A stretch of DNA of 64,000 bases from an uncultured Alphaproteobacteria bacterium (GCA_949082785.1 CARVLU010000001.1:219455-283454), one strand, 5' to 3'. Positions 13,513 through 24,910 are shown, counted from the stretch's first letter. The notes: generated from the letters alone by a model not told the origin. Made by a program: numbers and translations.

Positions 13513-13944
13513 TTATTGCCCCAACCCCGCCGGCGAAAAACGGCCGATATTGTTGAATAATTCTTCCAGTGCGTTCAATTCAATTGCCGCCGGAATCTGG
13601 GTTTCACCCGGCGCCGGGCGCACAATCGGCAAATCCGCATCATGCAAAATCTGGGTCCGGGTCACGCGATTGCCATTGACCCATGCCAACAAAACCGTGC
13701 GGTTGTCGTATGTCACCGGGAACGGGCCGCGATAATTTTCGTCCGCCCCGTAATAAATCCACACTTCGTCCCCGTGAACGGTTTTAACCTGGGGGTTGCC
13801 GATTTTATCTTCCAGCTGTGCCACGGTTTTGATGGACGCAACGTCGGATTCCAACGTGGTCGGAAAAACATAGCCACGATGCTTGGTCTGGAATGTGCAT
13901 GCGGATACGGCGATTAATAAAATGGGTAATAAAAACTTTCTCAT
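13513..13944 (-). CDS. bamE: Outer-membrane assembly lipoprotein BamE (SmpA/OmlA)
   Basis: BamE is the lipoprotein subunit of the BAM complex, which inserts beta-barrels into the outer membrane. This 143-residue protein has a lipoprotein signal with lipobox VSAC (MRKFLLPILLIAVSAC). The HRGYVFP entry, LEDKIGNPQVKTVHGDEVWIYY and DNRTVLLAW strands match the SmpA/OmlA fold, where a Gly-x-Pro turn precedes the W-Y-Y strand. The C-terminal helix (AIELNALEELFNNIG) is an extension seen in alphaproteobacterial members. Many large barrel proteins in this window would need BAM. A terminator separates it from nifJ. Confidence 0.8.
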   Translation of the reverse strand: MRKFLLPILLIAVSACTFQTKHRGYVFPTTLESDVASIKTVAQLEDKIGNPQVKTVHGDEVWIYYGADENYRGPFPVTYDNRTVLLAWVNGNRVTRTQILHDADLPIVRPAPGETQIPAAIELNALEELFNNIGRFSPAGLGQ

Positions 13945-13983
13945 ACCCGCCAGTGTATCTTAAATTCGGGCCGCGATGCAACG

Positions 13984-14012
13984 AAAAAATCCCGCCGGGC
14001 GGCGGGATTTTA
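13984..14012. terminator. Terminator downstream of nifJ
   Basis: AAATCCCGCC/GGCGGGATTT with A- and T-runs follows the nifJ stop codon on the minus strand. Confidence 0.8.
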
Positions 14013-14030
14013 CATCAATGTTCGGGAAAA

Positions 14031-17540
<3,510 letters not shown>

Positions 17541-17618
17541 TTTCTTTTCCCTTAAAAATTTCTGTGCCATGAATGATAGCTTGATTTTTTCCCCAAGGCA
17601 AGACTTAATAAACATATA

Positions 17619-17647
17619 TTGACAAATACAATATTTTGTATTATATT
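17619..17647 (+). promoter_or_regulatory. Strong promoter of the gene at 17678
   Basis: A perfect TTGACA (17619-17624) and TATATT (17642-17647) are spaced 17 bp. The start near 17654 leaves a leader of about 24 nt containing AGGGGGAAC before the ATG. Confidence 0.75.
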
Positions 17648-17677
17648 TATCAGGACATAAACCCCAGGGGGAACCAA

Positions 17678-18217
17678 ATGGCAAACACAAAACGGCCCAA
17701 CCCGTTCACAGACAAGAATTACGTCCAACACGACCAGATTGACGTTTTGGGCACAATTAATTACACGGAACGCTATCGCTTTTATAACGCTGTCCAGGAA
17801 TTGATTTCCCAGAAAATCGACATGGCCCAGCGCATGCGCAAACAGCATCCAGATTTTCAGCCGATTATTCGCATTAATTTTGCAACCCCCGACACCCAGG
17901 AATACAAACGCCAATCTGAACGCTTTTTCAACCTGTTGGAATGGGCGCGTCATTCGCATCTGATTATTGAAACGAACATCGCTGGCCCAATTTGCCTGAA
18001 CAGCTGGGCCGGAAAAATTGTACGCGACATGGCTACGCCGGGCTATCGCCACGTATTGGAAGATGGTTATTATTTCTATTACCCGGAAACATACAACCCA
18101 GAAACCAAGAAAACCCAGCTGGTTACCAATCCCGTCAATATTTCCCCGGAAAAATCGCTGGAAATGGGATTGTGCGATGTGATTTTCCTGGGCGATGGAC
18201 GCATTAAAACACGATAA
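17678..18217 (+). CDS. Hypothetical protein, possible degenerate ClpP-fold
   Basis: This 179-residue soluble protein has no signal peptide. Predicted strand/helix alternation runs IIRINFATPD, FFNLLEWARHSHLIIETNIAGPI, LNSWAGKIVRDMATPGYRH, YYFYYPET and SPEKSLEMGLCDVIFLGD. This order faintly resembles the ClpP/crotonase fold: a strand, ETxxxG, a Ser in a following helix, and EALELGLVD near the end. The position expected for the ClpP catalytic His is YYFYY, so activity would be lost if the resemblance is real. I regard it as an unrecognised protein. It has a strong promoter, an RBS (AGGGGGAAC) and its own terminator, and it is divergent from nifJ. Confidence 0.6.
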   Translation: MANTKRPNPFTDKNYVQHDQIDVLGTINYTERYRFYNAVQELISQKIDMAQRMRKQHPDFQPIIRINFATPDTQEYKRQSERFFNLLEWARHSHLIIETNIAGPICLNSWAGKIVRDMATPGYRHVLEDGYYFYYPETYNPETKKTQLVTNPVNISPEKSLEMGLCDVIFLGDGRIKTR

Positions 18218-18218
18218 A

Positions 18219-18247
18219 TAAAACGGGGCCCCTGCCCCGTTATTTAT
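18219..18247. terminator. Bidirectional terminator between convergent genes
   Basis: The AACGGGGC/GCCCCGTT stem with flanking AT runs lies between the 17678 gene and the ctp protease gene. Confidence 0.75.
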
Positions 18248-19659
18248 TTTTTGGTTTTGTCCGACTTTTTCTTGTCGTCTTTTTTGTCGGATTTTTCGAC
18301 CGCGGCTTCTTTGTCGGCGTTTTCTTTTTCAACCGCCGCAATTCTGTCCGCCGCCGTCAGGCGCATCTTGGACATTGCGCGAACCATATCCATCCCGCGT
18401 TGCAATTGGTAATCCAGCGCATCTTTTTCCGCATCGCTTAATTCTTTGGACGCGTCATCGTCATCGGATTTTTTCTTGTCCTGTTTCTTGGCGTCTTCGT
18501 TTTTCAGTGAATTTTTAAACGACGCTTCGGAATACATGCTTTCCTTTTTTTCCAGAACTTCGACCTTGCTGTGCAAGACTTCGACGTCGGGGGTGATGCC
18601 TTCGTTTTGAATGGACCGGCCCGACGGCGTGTAATACCGCGCGATGGTGATGTGAATTGCCGTCCCATCCCCCAATGGCTTTTGCTGTTGGACACTGCCT
18701 TTGCCGAACGATTGGGACCCCATGACCAAACCGCGGCCGTTATCCTGTAACGCGCCCGCCACAATTTCGGACGCCGACGCCGACCCGTGGTTAATCAGAA
18801 CCACAACCGGTTTTCCGTTCGCCAAATCGCCGGGCTTGGCAAAGGTGCGTTCAATATCGGTCTTGTTCTTGCCGCGGGTGGACACGATTTCCCCCGAATC
18901 CAGGAACGCATCCGACACATCAATCGCCGCCGTCAGATATCCGCCCGGATTGTTACGCACGTCCAAGACGTATCCGATAACATCTTTCTTTTCCAGCGCG
19001 TTTAACGCATCGCGCAATTCTTTGGCCGTGGTGGCGCCAAAATCAGAAATACGAATGTATCCGATTTTTTTATCGTCGCCCTTTTCTTCAAATTTGACGG
19101 ATTTCACCTTGATAATCGCACGCTTTAACGTGATGGTGCGCGGTTCCTGGCCATCGGAAATAATGGTCAACTTGACCTTGGTGCCGGGGCGGCCCTTCAT
19201 CTTCTTGACCGCCTGGTTCAATGTTAAATCAAACACCTGGTCGTCATCAATGTGGGTGATGTAATCACCGGGTTTAATCCCCGCGCGGGCTGCCGGCGTA
19301 TCATCGATGGGCGCAATCACGCGCACCGCACCGCGGTCACTGGTGATTTGAATACCCAGCCCCCCAAATTCGCCGTGGGATTTATCGCTGAATTCTTTGA
19401 AATCGTCGGCGGATAAATACGAAGAATGCGGGTCCAGCGCCCCCAGCATGCCGGCCATGGCCCCTTCTAACATTTTCTTTTCGTCCGCTTCTTCGACAAA
19501 GTTATCACGGGCCACTTCGAACACCAGAGCCAGTTTTTTTAATTCTTCGTAAATTTGTTCATCTGTTAAATGCGTCACGGGGGCATCTTTTGCCCGGTCG
19601 GCGGCGGCGGCAACAACCGGCACACACAACGCCATCACCATCAGCAGTTTTTTCAGCAT
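18244..19659 (-). CDS. Carboxy-terminal processing serine protease (S41, Ctp)
   Basis: S41 proteases trim periplasmic and envelope proteins with a Ser-Lys dyad. This 471-residue protein has a signal peptide (MLKKLLMVMALCVPVVAAAA), then an N-terminal helical region with LDPHSSYL. A PDZ domain follows (GGLGIQITSDRGAVRVIAPI, AGIKPGDYITHIDD). The protease core has YVLDVRNNPGGYL, INHGSASASEIVAGAL (nucleophile Ser) and MGSQSFGKGSVQ (Lys). The tail of about 70 residues is very rich in Lys, Asp and Glu. I start at 19659 with AAGGAT upstream. It is probably the CtpA-type enzyme typical of alphaproteobacteria. Confidence 0.93.
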   Translation of the reverse strand: MLKKLLMVMALCVPVVAAAADRAKDAPVTHLTDEQIYEELKKLALVFEVARDNFVEEADEKKMLEGAMAGMLGALDPHSSYLSADDFKEFSDKSHGEFGGLGIQITSDRGAVRVIAPIDDTPAARAGIKPGDYITHIDDDQVFDLTLNQAVKKMKGRPGTKVKLTIISDGQEPRTITLKRAIIKVKSVKFEEKGDDKKIGYIRISDFGATTAKELRDALNALEKKDVIGYVLDVRNNPGGYLTAAIDVSDAFLDSGEIVSTRGKNKTDIERTFAKPGDLANGKPVVVLINHGSASASEIVAGALQDNGRGLVMGSQSFGKGSVQQQKPLGDGTAIHITIARYYTPSGRSIQNEGITPDVEVLHSKVEVLEKKESMYSEASFKNSLKNEDAKKQDKKKSDDDDASKELSDAEKDALDYQLQRGMDMVRAMSKMRLTAADRIAAVEKENADKEAAVEKSDKKDDKKKSDKTKK

Positions 19660-19736
19660 TCTATAATCCTTTCCACAAACATTCACACCATAGAACAAAA
19701 AGATTTCCCCCGCAACACGATTTTTAAGCCCCCCAC

Positions 19737-19958
19737 CGACAAAATATTGACAAATATATTTTTTGAACTATAATCGCAATAACAAAAACACGGATTTTAT
19801 TCCGCCACACCAACCGAACGATTATTTTCGGCACATTGCGGCGGACAAAAATCCCAGAAATCCGGGGCGGGAATTTAATCAAAAAAAACCACACCAAACG
19901 TTGGTTTAGATTAGGCACCCGTTCCCATCAACCGTCGGGGGATACACCATGACAAAAA
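19737..19958 (+). repeat. 222-bp inverted repeat, left copy: promoter, leader and start codon
   Basis: This copy is identical to 21633-21854 (opposite strand) except for two bases by eye. It holds TTGACA (19747-19752) and TATAAT (19769-19774), spaced 16 bp. About 170 nt of leader follow, with nested hairpins (GGATTTTATTCCGCC with GGCGGACAAAAATCC, and CCGAA/TTCGG inside). The repeat ends at the ATG and two further codons (Met-Thr-Lys) of the Fic-like gene. The two genes thus share promoter, leader and initiation region but not coding sequence. No transposase or target-site duplication is seen. Confidence 0.9.
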
Positions 19959-20680
19959 CACCAGACCTGCGCAAACAGATTGAACAGAACCGGATTGCGA
20001 TTTCGAATTGTCTGTCGGGTTCCGGCACGGTAAAGCGTTTACACAACATCAACTGGCTGCGCCATCAGATTTCATACGAAGAACCGCGCATGTTGTTCCA
20101 CGTCCCCGCGAAAAACCAGGCGCCCCTGTTGGATTACAATTGCATGCGCAACATTGCCGACACATACGATTTCATTGTGGACGACACCAATCTGGCCACC
20201 AAAATCGATACGCGCACGATTTGCGACATCCATGCCAAATTATGCCACAACACGAACATTGGCGGCGGCACCCTGCGCACGACCGGGAAAATTTTGGAAA
20301 TCTATGTCAATGGGGAACGCATGCACGCGCCGGACCAGTATTTGATTCCGTATTCGTTGAACGACATCACATACAAACTGTCCATCCCCGACAGCAGCCC
20401 ATTGACCAAGGCTTTTGCATTGCATTACGATTTGATTGCTCTGCAACCGTTTGACGATTACAACAAACGCACGGCGCGCATGGTGATGAATTGGTGGCTG
20501 GTGCAAAACGGATATCGCCCGATTGCGTTTAATTATTCATCGGACAAACACGCATATCGTGATGCCATTACCCAGTGCGCCAATGGCAATACCAAGGCGT
20601 ACCAGGCATACATGTATTCATGTATGTTGCGCACCCAGAACGACATTTTGAAAATACTGAAAAAATCCCGTATTATGTAA
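19949..20680 (+). CDS. Fic-fold protein with altered catalytic motif
   Basis: Fic proteins transfer AMP or other phosphate groups to target hydroxyls using HPFx(D/E)GNxRxxR. This 243-residue protein has the fold, with a flap region GGGTLRTTGKILEIYVNGER (residues 105-124) and a helix leading into LQPFDDYNKRTAR (165-177). Residue 166 is Gln where the catalytic His is expected, and 171 is Tyr in place of Gly. The Asp, Asn and both Arg positions are kept. It may be catalytically dead or use another chemistry. It starts inside the left 222-bp inverted repeat and converges on the kinase-like gene, with a terminator between. It could be an effector or one half of a regulatory pair. Confidence 0.8.
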   Translation: MTKTPDLRKQIEQNRIAISNCLSGSGTVKRLHNINWLRHQISYEEPRMLFHVPAKNQAPLLDYNCMRNIADTYDFIVDDTNLATKIDTRTICDIHAKLCHNTNIGGGTLRTTGKILEIYVNGERMHAPDQYLIPYSLNDITYKLSIPDSSPLTKAFALHYDLIALQPFDDYNKRTARMVMNWWLVQNGYRPIAFNYSSDKHAYRDAITQCANGNTKAYQAYMYSCMLRTQNDILKILKKSRIM

Positions 20681-20681
20681 A

Positions 20682-20712
20682 ATAAAAAAACCGCGGCAAT
20701 CGCGGTTTTTTT
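20682..20712. terminator. Bidirectional terminator between Fic-like and kinase-like genes
   Basis: AAAAACCGCG/CGCGGTTTTT with A- and T-runs lies between the convergent stop codons. Confidence 0.85.
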
Positions 20713-20718
20713 AATACT

Positions 20719-21642
20719 TTATTTTGCGTACCGGCGTTCCAGATTTTGAAAATTTTGAATCTGGGCCCGCATGAACGCGATTTTTTCCAGGTTATTGTTA
20801 ACGGACTTTTGATTGGCCGGATTGATACGCAAATCGTCGGCCGATTTGATAAAGCGTTTCAACCACACGACCATGATACGGTATTTGACAATATCCCGTA
20901 ACTGTTCGTTTTTGGGGCTGGGCATTTGGTACAGGCTTTTGTTATGCAGACGAACATACAATTCATACAAATGCTTGTAAATTTCCAATTCAACCCCCAC
21001 CGAAGACACAATATCGCGGTAAATGAAACGATAACCGGCTTCGGCAAAATCGATAAAGGACAACTGGCTGGTGGCCGGGTCGTATAACACATTGCCCGAA
21101 TTCAAATCACAGTGCGACCATGCCTGGCGCGTGTCGTATTCAAATGTACCGATGGCGTTTTTCAGACGCGCCATATAACGCACTTCGTTCGATGTGAACC
21201 ACTGGGACATTTTGTTTTCGATAAAATTGTCCAGACGATTGAACTTTAATTCCGACGAAATTTTATGGCGGACAATGTCGCCGACGGGCCGGGATTCATT
21301 CATATCGACCAAGAAACTGGCCATGGCGTTTTGAATTTCAAACTTTTGCCGGCGCGACACACTGCGATACAAATCGGCCGTCAACGGATAACCCGGGGCG
21401 CGTTCTTCCAGAATTTGGCATTCGTCATCATTGATGAAAATCATTTTCGGAATGTTATATACCGGGTTGCCAACGGCACTGATATCCTGGATAACCTGGT
21501 ACGTGCGATGCTGTTTTTCCAGCCATTTTTTACGCGCTTCTTCCCCCATATTGGGCAGTGGCCGTTTCATGATAAAACGGTCCCCGTAATAAACCCCGTA
21601 TGTTTCGCGACCATGATGGGCCAGCGTATGGATTTTTGTCAT
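20719..21642 (-). CDS. APH/choline-kinase-like phosphotransferase
   Basis: This 307-residue kinase-fold protein has a possible ATP-binding Lys in RFIMKRP (Lys26). The hinge-like QILEERAPGYPL is followed by a helical insert. The catalytic HCDLNSGNVLYD (His177, Asp179, Asn184) and metal-binding IDFAEAG (Asp198) are present, so all key residues of aminoglycoside/choline kinase-like enzymes are there. The substrate could be a small molecule or a protein. Its promoter, leader and first three codons lie in the right 222-bp inverted repeat, the same control unit as the Fic-like gene. Co-expression of two group-transfer enzymes suggests a joint role. That is inference. Confidence 0.8.
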   Translation of the reverse strand: MTKIHTLAHHGRETYGVYYGDRFIMKRPLPNMGEEARKKWLEKQHRTYQVIQDISAVGNPVYNIPKMIFINDDECQILEERAPGYPLTADLYRSVSRRQKFEIQNAMASFLVDMNESRPVGDIVRHKISSELKFNRLDNFIENKMSQWFTSNEVRYMARLKNAIGTFEYDTRQAWSHCDLNSGNVLYDPATSQLSFIDFAEAGYRFIYRDIVSSVGVELEIYKHLYELYVRLHNKSLYQMPSPKNEQLRDIVKYRIMVVWLKRFIKSADDLRINPANQKSVNNNLEKIAFMRAQIQNFQNLERRYAK

Positions 21643-21854
21643 GGTGTGTCCCCCGACGGTTGATGGGAACGGGTGCCTAATCTAAACCAACGTTTGGTGT
21701 GTTTTTTTTTGATTAAATTCCCGCCCCGGATTTCTGGGATTTTTGTCCGCCGCAATGTGCCGAAAATAATCGTTCGGTTGGTGTGGCGGAATAAAATCCG
21801 TGTTTTTGTTATTGCGATTATAGTTCAAAAAATATATTTGTCAATATTTTGTCG
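21633..21854 (-). repeat. 222-bp inverted repeat, right copy: promoter, leader and start codon
   Basis: This is the reverse complement of 19737-19958 with two base differences: one in the A-run before the ACCAA/TTGGT hairpin and one seven bases before the ATG. It drives the kinase-like gene leftward. Confidence 0.9.
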
Positions 21855-21867
21855 ATTACCCAACCCA

Positions 21868-21895
21868 AATAAAAATCCCCGCGCATGCGGGGAAA
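21868..21895 (-). terminator. Terminator of small HTH gene
   Basis: The AATCCCCGC/GCGGGGA stem lies just past the HTH gene stop (minus strand), followed by TTTTATTTGGG. Confidence 0.6.
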
Positions 21896-21923
21896 TATGT
21901 GGAATACGGCGCGCGTACGGACA

Positions 21924-22151
21924 TTATAAATTATCACGACTGCGCCGTATCACCAACATTGCAAACGCACCGTGGAAAAACCGGCGCAATATGCCAATGT
22001 CAAACAGCGCCTGGCCCCGTTCACAACGCTGATAATCCCGGCGGCTCATTTTCAATAATTTTGCCGCATCGGTCACACTGATTTTTAAATGCTGGCGCGC
22101 GTGGCGCATGATACTGCCATAATAATTGGCATCGATTAATAGTTTTGCCAT
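21924..22151 (-). CDS. Small XRE-like HTH protein
   Basis: This 75-residue protein is a paralog of the one at 11613-11840, with the same start (MAKLLIDANYYG), HTH-like middle (MRHARQHLKISVTDAAKLLKMSRRDYQRCERGQALFD) and C-terminal block RRFFHGAFAMLVIRRS. The HTH follows the XRE pattern, with Ala in helix 2 and YQRCERG after the recognition helix. AAAGGAG precedes the ATG. The upstream class A leader, promoter and about 25 further bases are shared with the 11.6-kb copy, so gene and control region were duplicated as a unit. It is probably a small regulator, and no target is known. Confidence 0.65.
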   Translation of the reverse strand: MAKLLIDANYYGSIMRHARQHLKISVTDAAKLLKMSRRDYQRCERGQALFDIGILRRFFHGAFAMLVIRRSRDNL

Positions 22152-22171
22152 AGTTTAAACTCCTTTTACGT

Positions 22172-22340
22172 TAAAAAACACCACCCAAAACATTTGGGTG
22201 GTTGGAGGTTCAAAACTATTCAAACAGATAGCACGGTTTATTCAATATATTCACCGTCCTCCAACCAACGGGTTGGAGATATTTATTGTCATCACTGACA
22301 GTTTGAAAAGGTTTTGAAGCCTACACCGGTTACCCAATGC
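22172..22340 (-). ncRNA. Class A three-way-junction leader RNA
   Basis: The promoter is TTGAAA (22375-22370)/TATACT (22352-22347), 17 bp apart. Segment 1 CTCCAACCC (22278-22270) can pair segment 2 GGTTGGAGG (22266-22258). Segment 2 can instead pair segment 3 CCTCCAACC (22208-22200), closing a three-way junction with P2 ACGGT/ACCGT around GAATATATTGAATAA and P3 GCTAT/ATAGT. Segment 3 runs into the terminator ACCACCCAAA/TTTGGGTGGT plus T6 (22202-22172). The leader has no ATG-initiated peptide, so ribosome-stalling attenuation is unlikely. It ends about 20 bp before the HTH gene. Confidence 0.82.
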
Positions 22341-22401
22341 AAGGAAAGTATATCGCATCCCACGCGAAGTTTCAAGGAATTTAAATTTATTGGTGTGCTT
22401 T

Positions 22402-22509
22402 CTGGATTGCCACGCGCGCTGCGCTTGCTCGCAATGACAATGGTGTTGAATTGCCTGGCACTGTATCCCCTTTGTCATTGCGAGCCACGTCAGTGGCGTG
22501 GCAATCCAG
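22402..22509. repeat. Two REP-like palindromic repeats
   Basis: Copies at 22402-22440 and 22472-22509 have CTGGATTGC and CGCAATGACAA type ends, in opposite orientation. They occupy the gap between the class A leader promoter and the EnvC-like gene. Confidence 0.7.
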
Positions 22510-22528
22510 TCAAATAACCACCAATTAC

Positions 22529-23599
22529 CTATTGATCACGGAACAGGCGCACCGGGTCCACCGCGGCGTTGCCGCGGCGCACTTCCAGATACATTTCGGG
22601 TTTGTCCGGATTCATGCGGCCAATCGGTTCGCCCCCCAATACATCTTGACCCACCAGGGCATCAATCTGGCCCAAATTGGTCATGACGGTGTTGTACCCG
22701 TTTTTGTGGGACATGATGACCACCTTGCCAAAGCCCTTGAAACTGTCCGCGAATTTGACCGTGCCATCGGCCGGCGCCATCACCAACGCGTCCCCGCGCG
22801 TGCGCACACGCCACCCGTCGGAATTCAGCCCCAACGCCGTTTTTTCACCAAATCGCACGACCACACGACCGCGCACCGGCAAATTTAATTTACGCCGCGA
22901 AAAAGACGCATTTGATGACATTTTCGAACTGCCGACCCCGGCGGACAATTCAGAAATACTTTTTGCGCGCGCAGACAGGTCACGCAATTTTTTCTGAACC
23001 GCCGACTGTTGTGTTTTTAATTTTTCATTTTGTGCCGCACGCGTGCGCAACAATTTATCCAATTGCTGTTTTTCGTTGGCGTATTTTTTCGCCGTGCGGT
23101 CCAGCTTTTCTTTTTCAATGGCGCGTTTTTCGCGGATTTCGGATAATTCTTGAATCTGGCGGGTGGCGGTTTGCATGGCCGCATCGAACTGGTCCGCGGC
23201 GCCGGCCAAAACCGCCGACGTCAACACGTATTCGTGCATGCTGTCCACATCAAAGCTGGGGTGCGACGACACAAACAAAATACTGGCCGCAGCATCGGCA
23301 ATGCGTTCCCGGTTTTTTTCCAATTCGCGCGTCAACGCGTCACGCTGGGCGTCCAATTCCGCAATCTTGCGCGCGACGGCGCCGCGCTGTTCTTCCAGTG
23401 TGCTGACCTGGTCCGCGGCGCGCACCAGTTTCTTTTTCGTGGCGGCGACATCGCGTTCGGATGTTTTTACCTGTTGTTCCAGTTTTTTGTTTTGCTGTTC
23501 GGTTTGCTTTATCTGGGCGCGAATTTGGGACAATTCACTGGGCGCCGCCATCACCGGCGCCGCCATCACAATCGCCAAAATAATTGCAATTGCACGCAT
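22529..23599 (-). CDS. EnvC-like murein hydrolase activator (degenerate M23/LytM)
   Basis: EnvC-type proteins activate peptidoglycan amidases at the septum. This 356-residue protein has a signal peptide (MRAIAIILAIVMAAPVMA) and about 200 residues of coiled coil (EQQNKKLEQQVKTSERDVAATK onward). The C-terminal LytM domain has APADGTVKFADSFKGFGKVVIMSHKNGYNTV and LVGQDVLGGEPIGRMN. The zinc ligands of active M23 peptidases are not kept: the usual YxHL is MTNL, and HxxxD is absent. It therefore acts as an activator rather than an enzyme, as in E. coli EnvC. The start at 23599 has GGGGGAA upstream, and the gene follows tyrS on the same strand. Confidence 0.82.
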   Translation of the reverse strand: MRAIAIILAIVMAAPVMAAPSELSQIRAQIKQTEQQNKKLEQQVKTSERDVAATKKKLVRAADQVSTLEEQRGAVARKIAELDAQRDALTRELEKNRERIADAAASILFVSSHPSFDVDSMHEYVLTSAVLAGAADQFDAAMQTATRQIQELSEIREKRAIEKEKLDRTAKKYANEKQQLDKLLRTRAAQNEKLKTQQSAVQKKLRDLSARAKSISELSAGVGSSKMSSNASFSRRKLNLPVRGRVVVRFGEKTALGLNSDGWRVRTRGDALVMAPADGTVKFADSFKGFGKVVIMSHKNGYNTVMTNLGQIDALVGQDVLGGEPIGRMNPDKPEMYLEVRRGNAAVDPVRLFRDQ

Positions 23600-23640
23600 G
23601 TATTCCCCCGGGGCGCACCCGCGCCCCATTGTATGTTACA

Positions 23641-24861
23641 TTATATAATGTTGACTTTTAAATGGGTCTTTTTGCCCTTTTTCACCATGACACTGGTGCC
23701 GGGGGCAACGTCCAAAACCGCAACCGGGTCGGCCATTTTGACATCGTCGATGGTCACCCCACCCTGGGTAATCATACGGCGCGCTTCGGATTTTGACGGG
23801 AATAATCCCGCGCCCATGACCAAATCCAAAACCGTCGGTGCGGCGCCGGTGTACGCAAAATCCGCGGTCGGGACATTTTGTGCCGCCCCGCCCGAAAACA
23901 GTGCTGCCGCGGTTGCGGCCGCATCTTCGGCGGCGGCGCGACCGTGTGCGATTTCCGTTGCCGCAAATGCCAATGCGCGTTTGGCTTCGTTCAATTCCGC
24001 ACCGCGCAATTTGGACAACCGCGCAATTTCATTCAATGGAATTTCGGTAAAGATTTTCAAACTGCGTTCCACCAAATCATCCGGCATGTTGCGGAAATAC
24101 TGATAATATTCGTACGGCGATGTTTTTTCTTCGTTGACCCAGATGGCGTTGCCGGCCGATTTGCCAATCTTGTTCCCGTTGGCATCGGTAATCAGCGACG
24201 TGGATAAAACGAATGCTTCTTTGCCCAGTTTTTTGCGGATTAATTCAATCCCCATGATGGCGTTGCCCCACTGGTCCGCGCCACATGTCTGCAAGATGCA
24301 CCCGTATTTCTGAAACAGGGTTAAAAAATCCACCGCCTGGAACGTCATGTAATTGAATTCCAAAAACGTCATACCGGTTTCCAGACGACGTTTGACGCTT
24401 TCCATCGACAGCATGCGCGGCACGGTGAAATCCGTCCCGAAATCGCGCAGAAAATCCAAATGACTGTACGTCTTCATCCAGTCATAGTTATCCACCATGA
24501 CCGCGTCCGACGCACCGTCGCCAAAACGAAAGAATTTGGCATAAGATTTTTTCAGCCCCGCGATATTTTTGGCCAAAATTTCTTCGGTCATCATGGGCCG
24601 GCCGGTATCGCGCCCGGACGGGTCGCCGATGCGCCCGGTGGCGCCGCCCACCAACATAATCGGGCGGTGCCCATATTTTTGCAGCCAACGCATCATCATC
24701 ACCGGCACCAAATGCCCCACGTGCAAAGAATCCGCCGTCGGGTCCGACCCCAAATATGCCGCAATTTTCCCCGCATTCAGCGCATCGTTTAATCCGGCCA
24801 TGTTCGACGTTTGGTTGATAAAGCCGCGTTGTTCCAATTCGTGTAATAATTCGTTTTGCAT
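23641..24861 (-). CDS. tyrS: Tyrosyl-tRNA synthetase
   Basis: This class I synthetase charges tRNA-Tyr. Its 406 residues start MQNELLHELEQRGF. Landmarks are YLGSDPTADSLHVGHLVPV (HIGH-type motif), GGATGRIGDPSGR, the tyrosine/tRNA site EFNYMTFQAVDFL, GADQWGNAIMGIELIR, and a KMSKS-type loop reading KIGKSAGNAIW. An S4-like RNA-binding domain closes the protein (FPSKSEARRMITQGGVTIDD). The KIGKS variant is within the range of bacterial TyrS. It lies about 40 bp upstream of the EnvC-like gene and may be co-transcribed with it. Confidence 0.96.
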   Translation of the reverse strand: MQNELLHELEQRGFINQTSNMAGLNDALNAGKIAAYLGSDPTADSLHVGHLVPVMMMRWLQKYGHRPIMLVGGATGRIGDPSGRDTGRPMMTEEILAKNIAGLKKSYAKFFRFGDGASDAVMVDNYDWMKTYSHLDFLRDFGTDFTVPRMLSMESVKRRLETGMTFLEFNYMTFQAVDFLTLFQKYGCILQTCGADQWGNAIMGIELIRKKLGKEAFVLSTSLITDANGNKIGKSAGNAIWVNEEKTSPYEYYQYFRNMPDDLVERSLKIFTEIPLNEIARLSKLRGAELNEAKRALAFAATEIAHGRAAAEDAAATAAALFSGGAAQNVPTADFAYTGAAPTVLDLVMGAGLFPSKSEARRMITQGGVTIDDVKMADPVAVLDVAPGTSVMVKKGKKTHLKVNII

Positions 24862-24910
24862 TTATAAATCCTTGATATCAAAAATGATAACAAACTTTGT
24901 GGGGATATGC

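Noticed and set aside
19724..19918. A conserved 64-residue frame antisense to each 222-bp repeat
   Set aside because: Its conservation follows from the DNA repeat itself. It lies over the promoter and leader and has no ribosome site.
19737..21854. Composite transposon or IS ends
   Set aside because: There is no transposase between the repeats and no target duplication, and the repeats end inside the coding starts rather than at element tips.
22258..22340. Leader-peptide attenuation in class A leaders
   Set aside because: No ATG with a plausible ribosome site precedes the competing segments in the copies at 11.9 and 22.2 kb.
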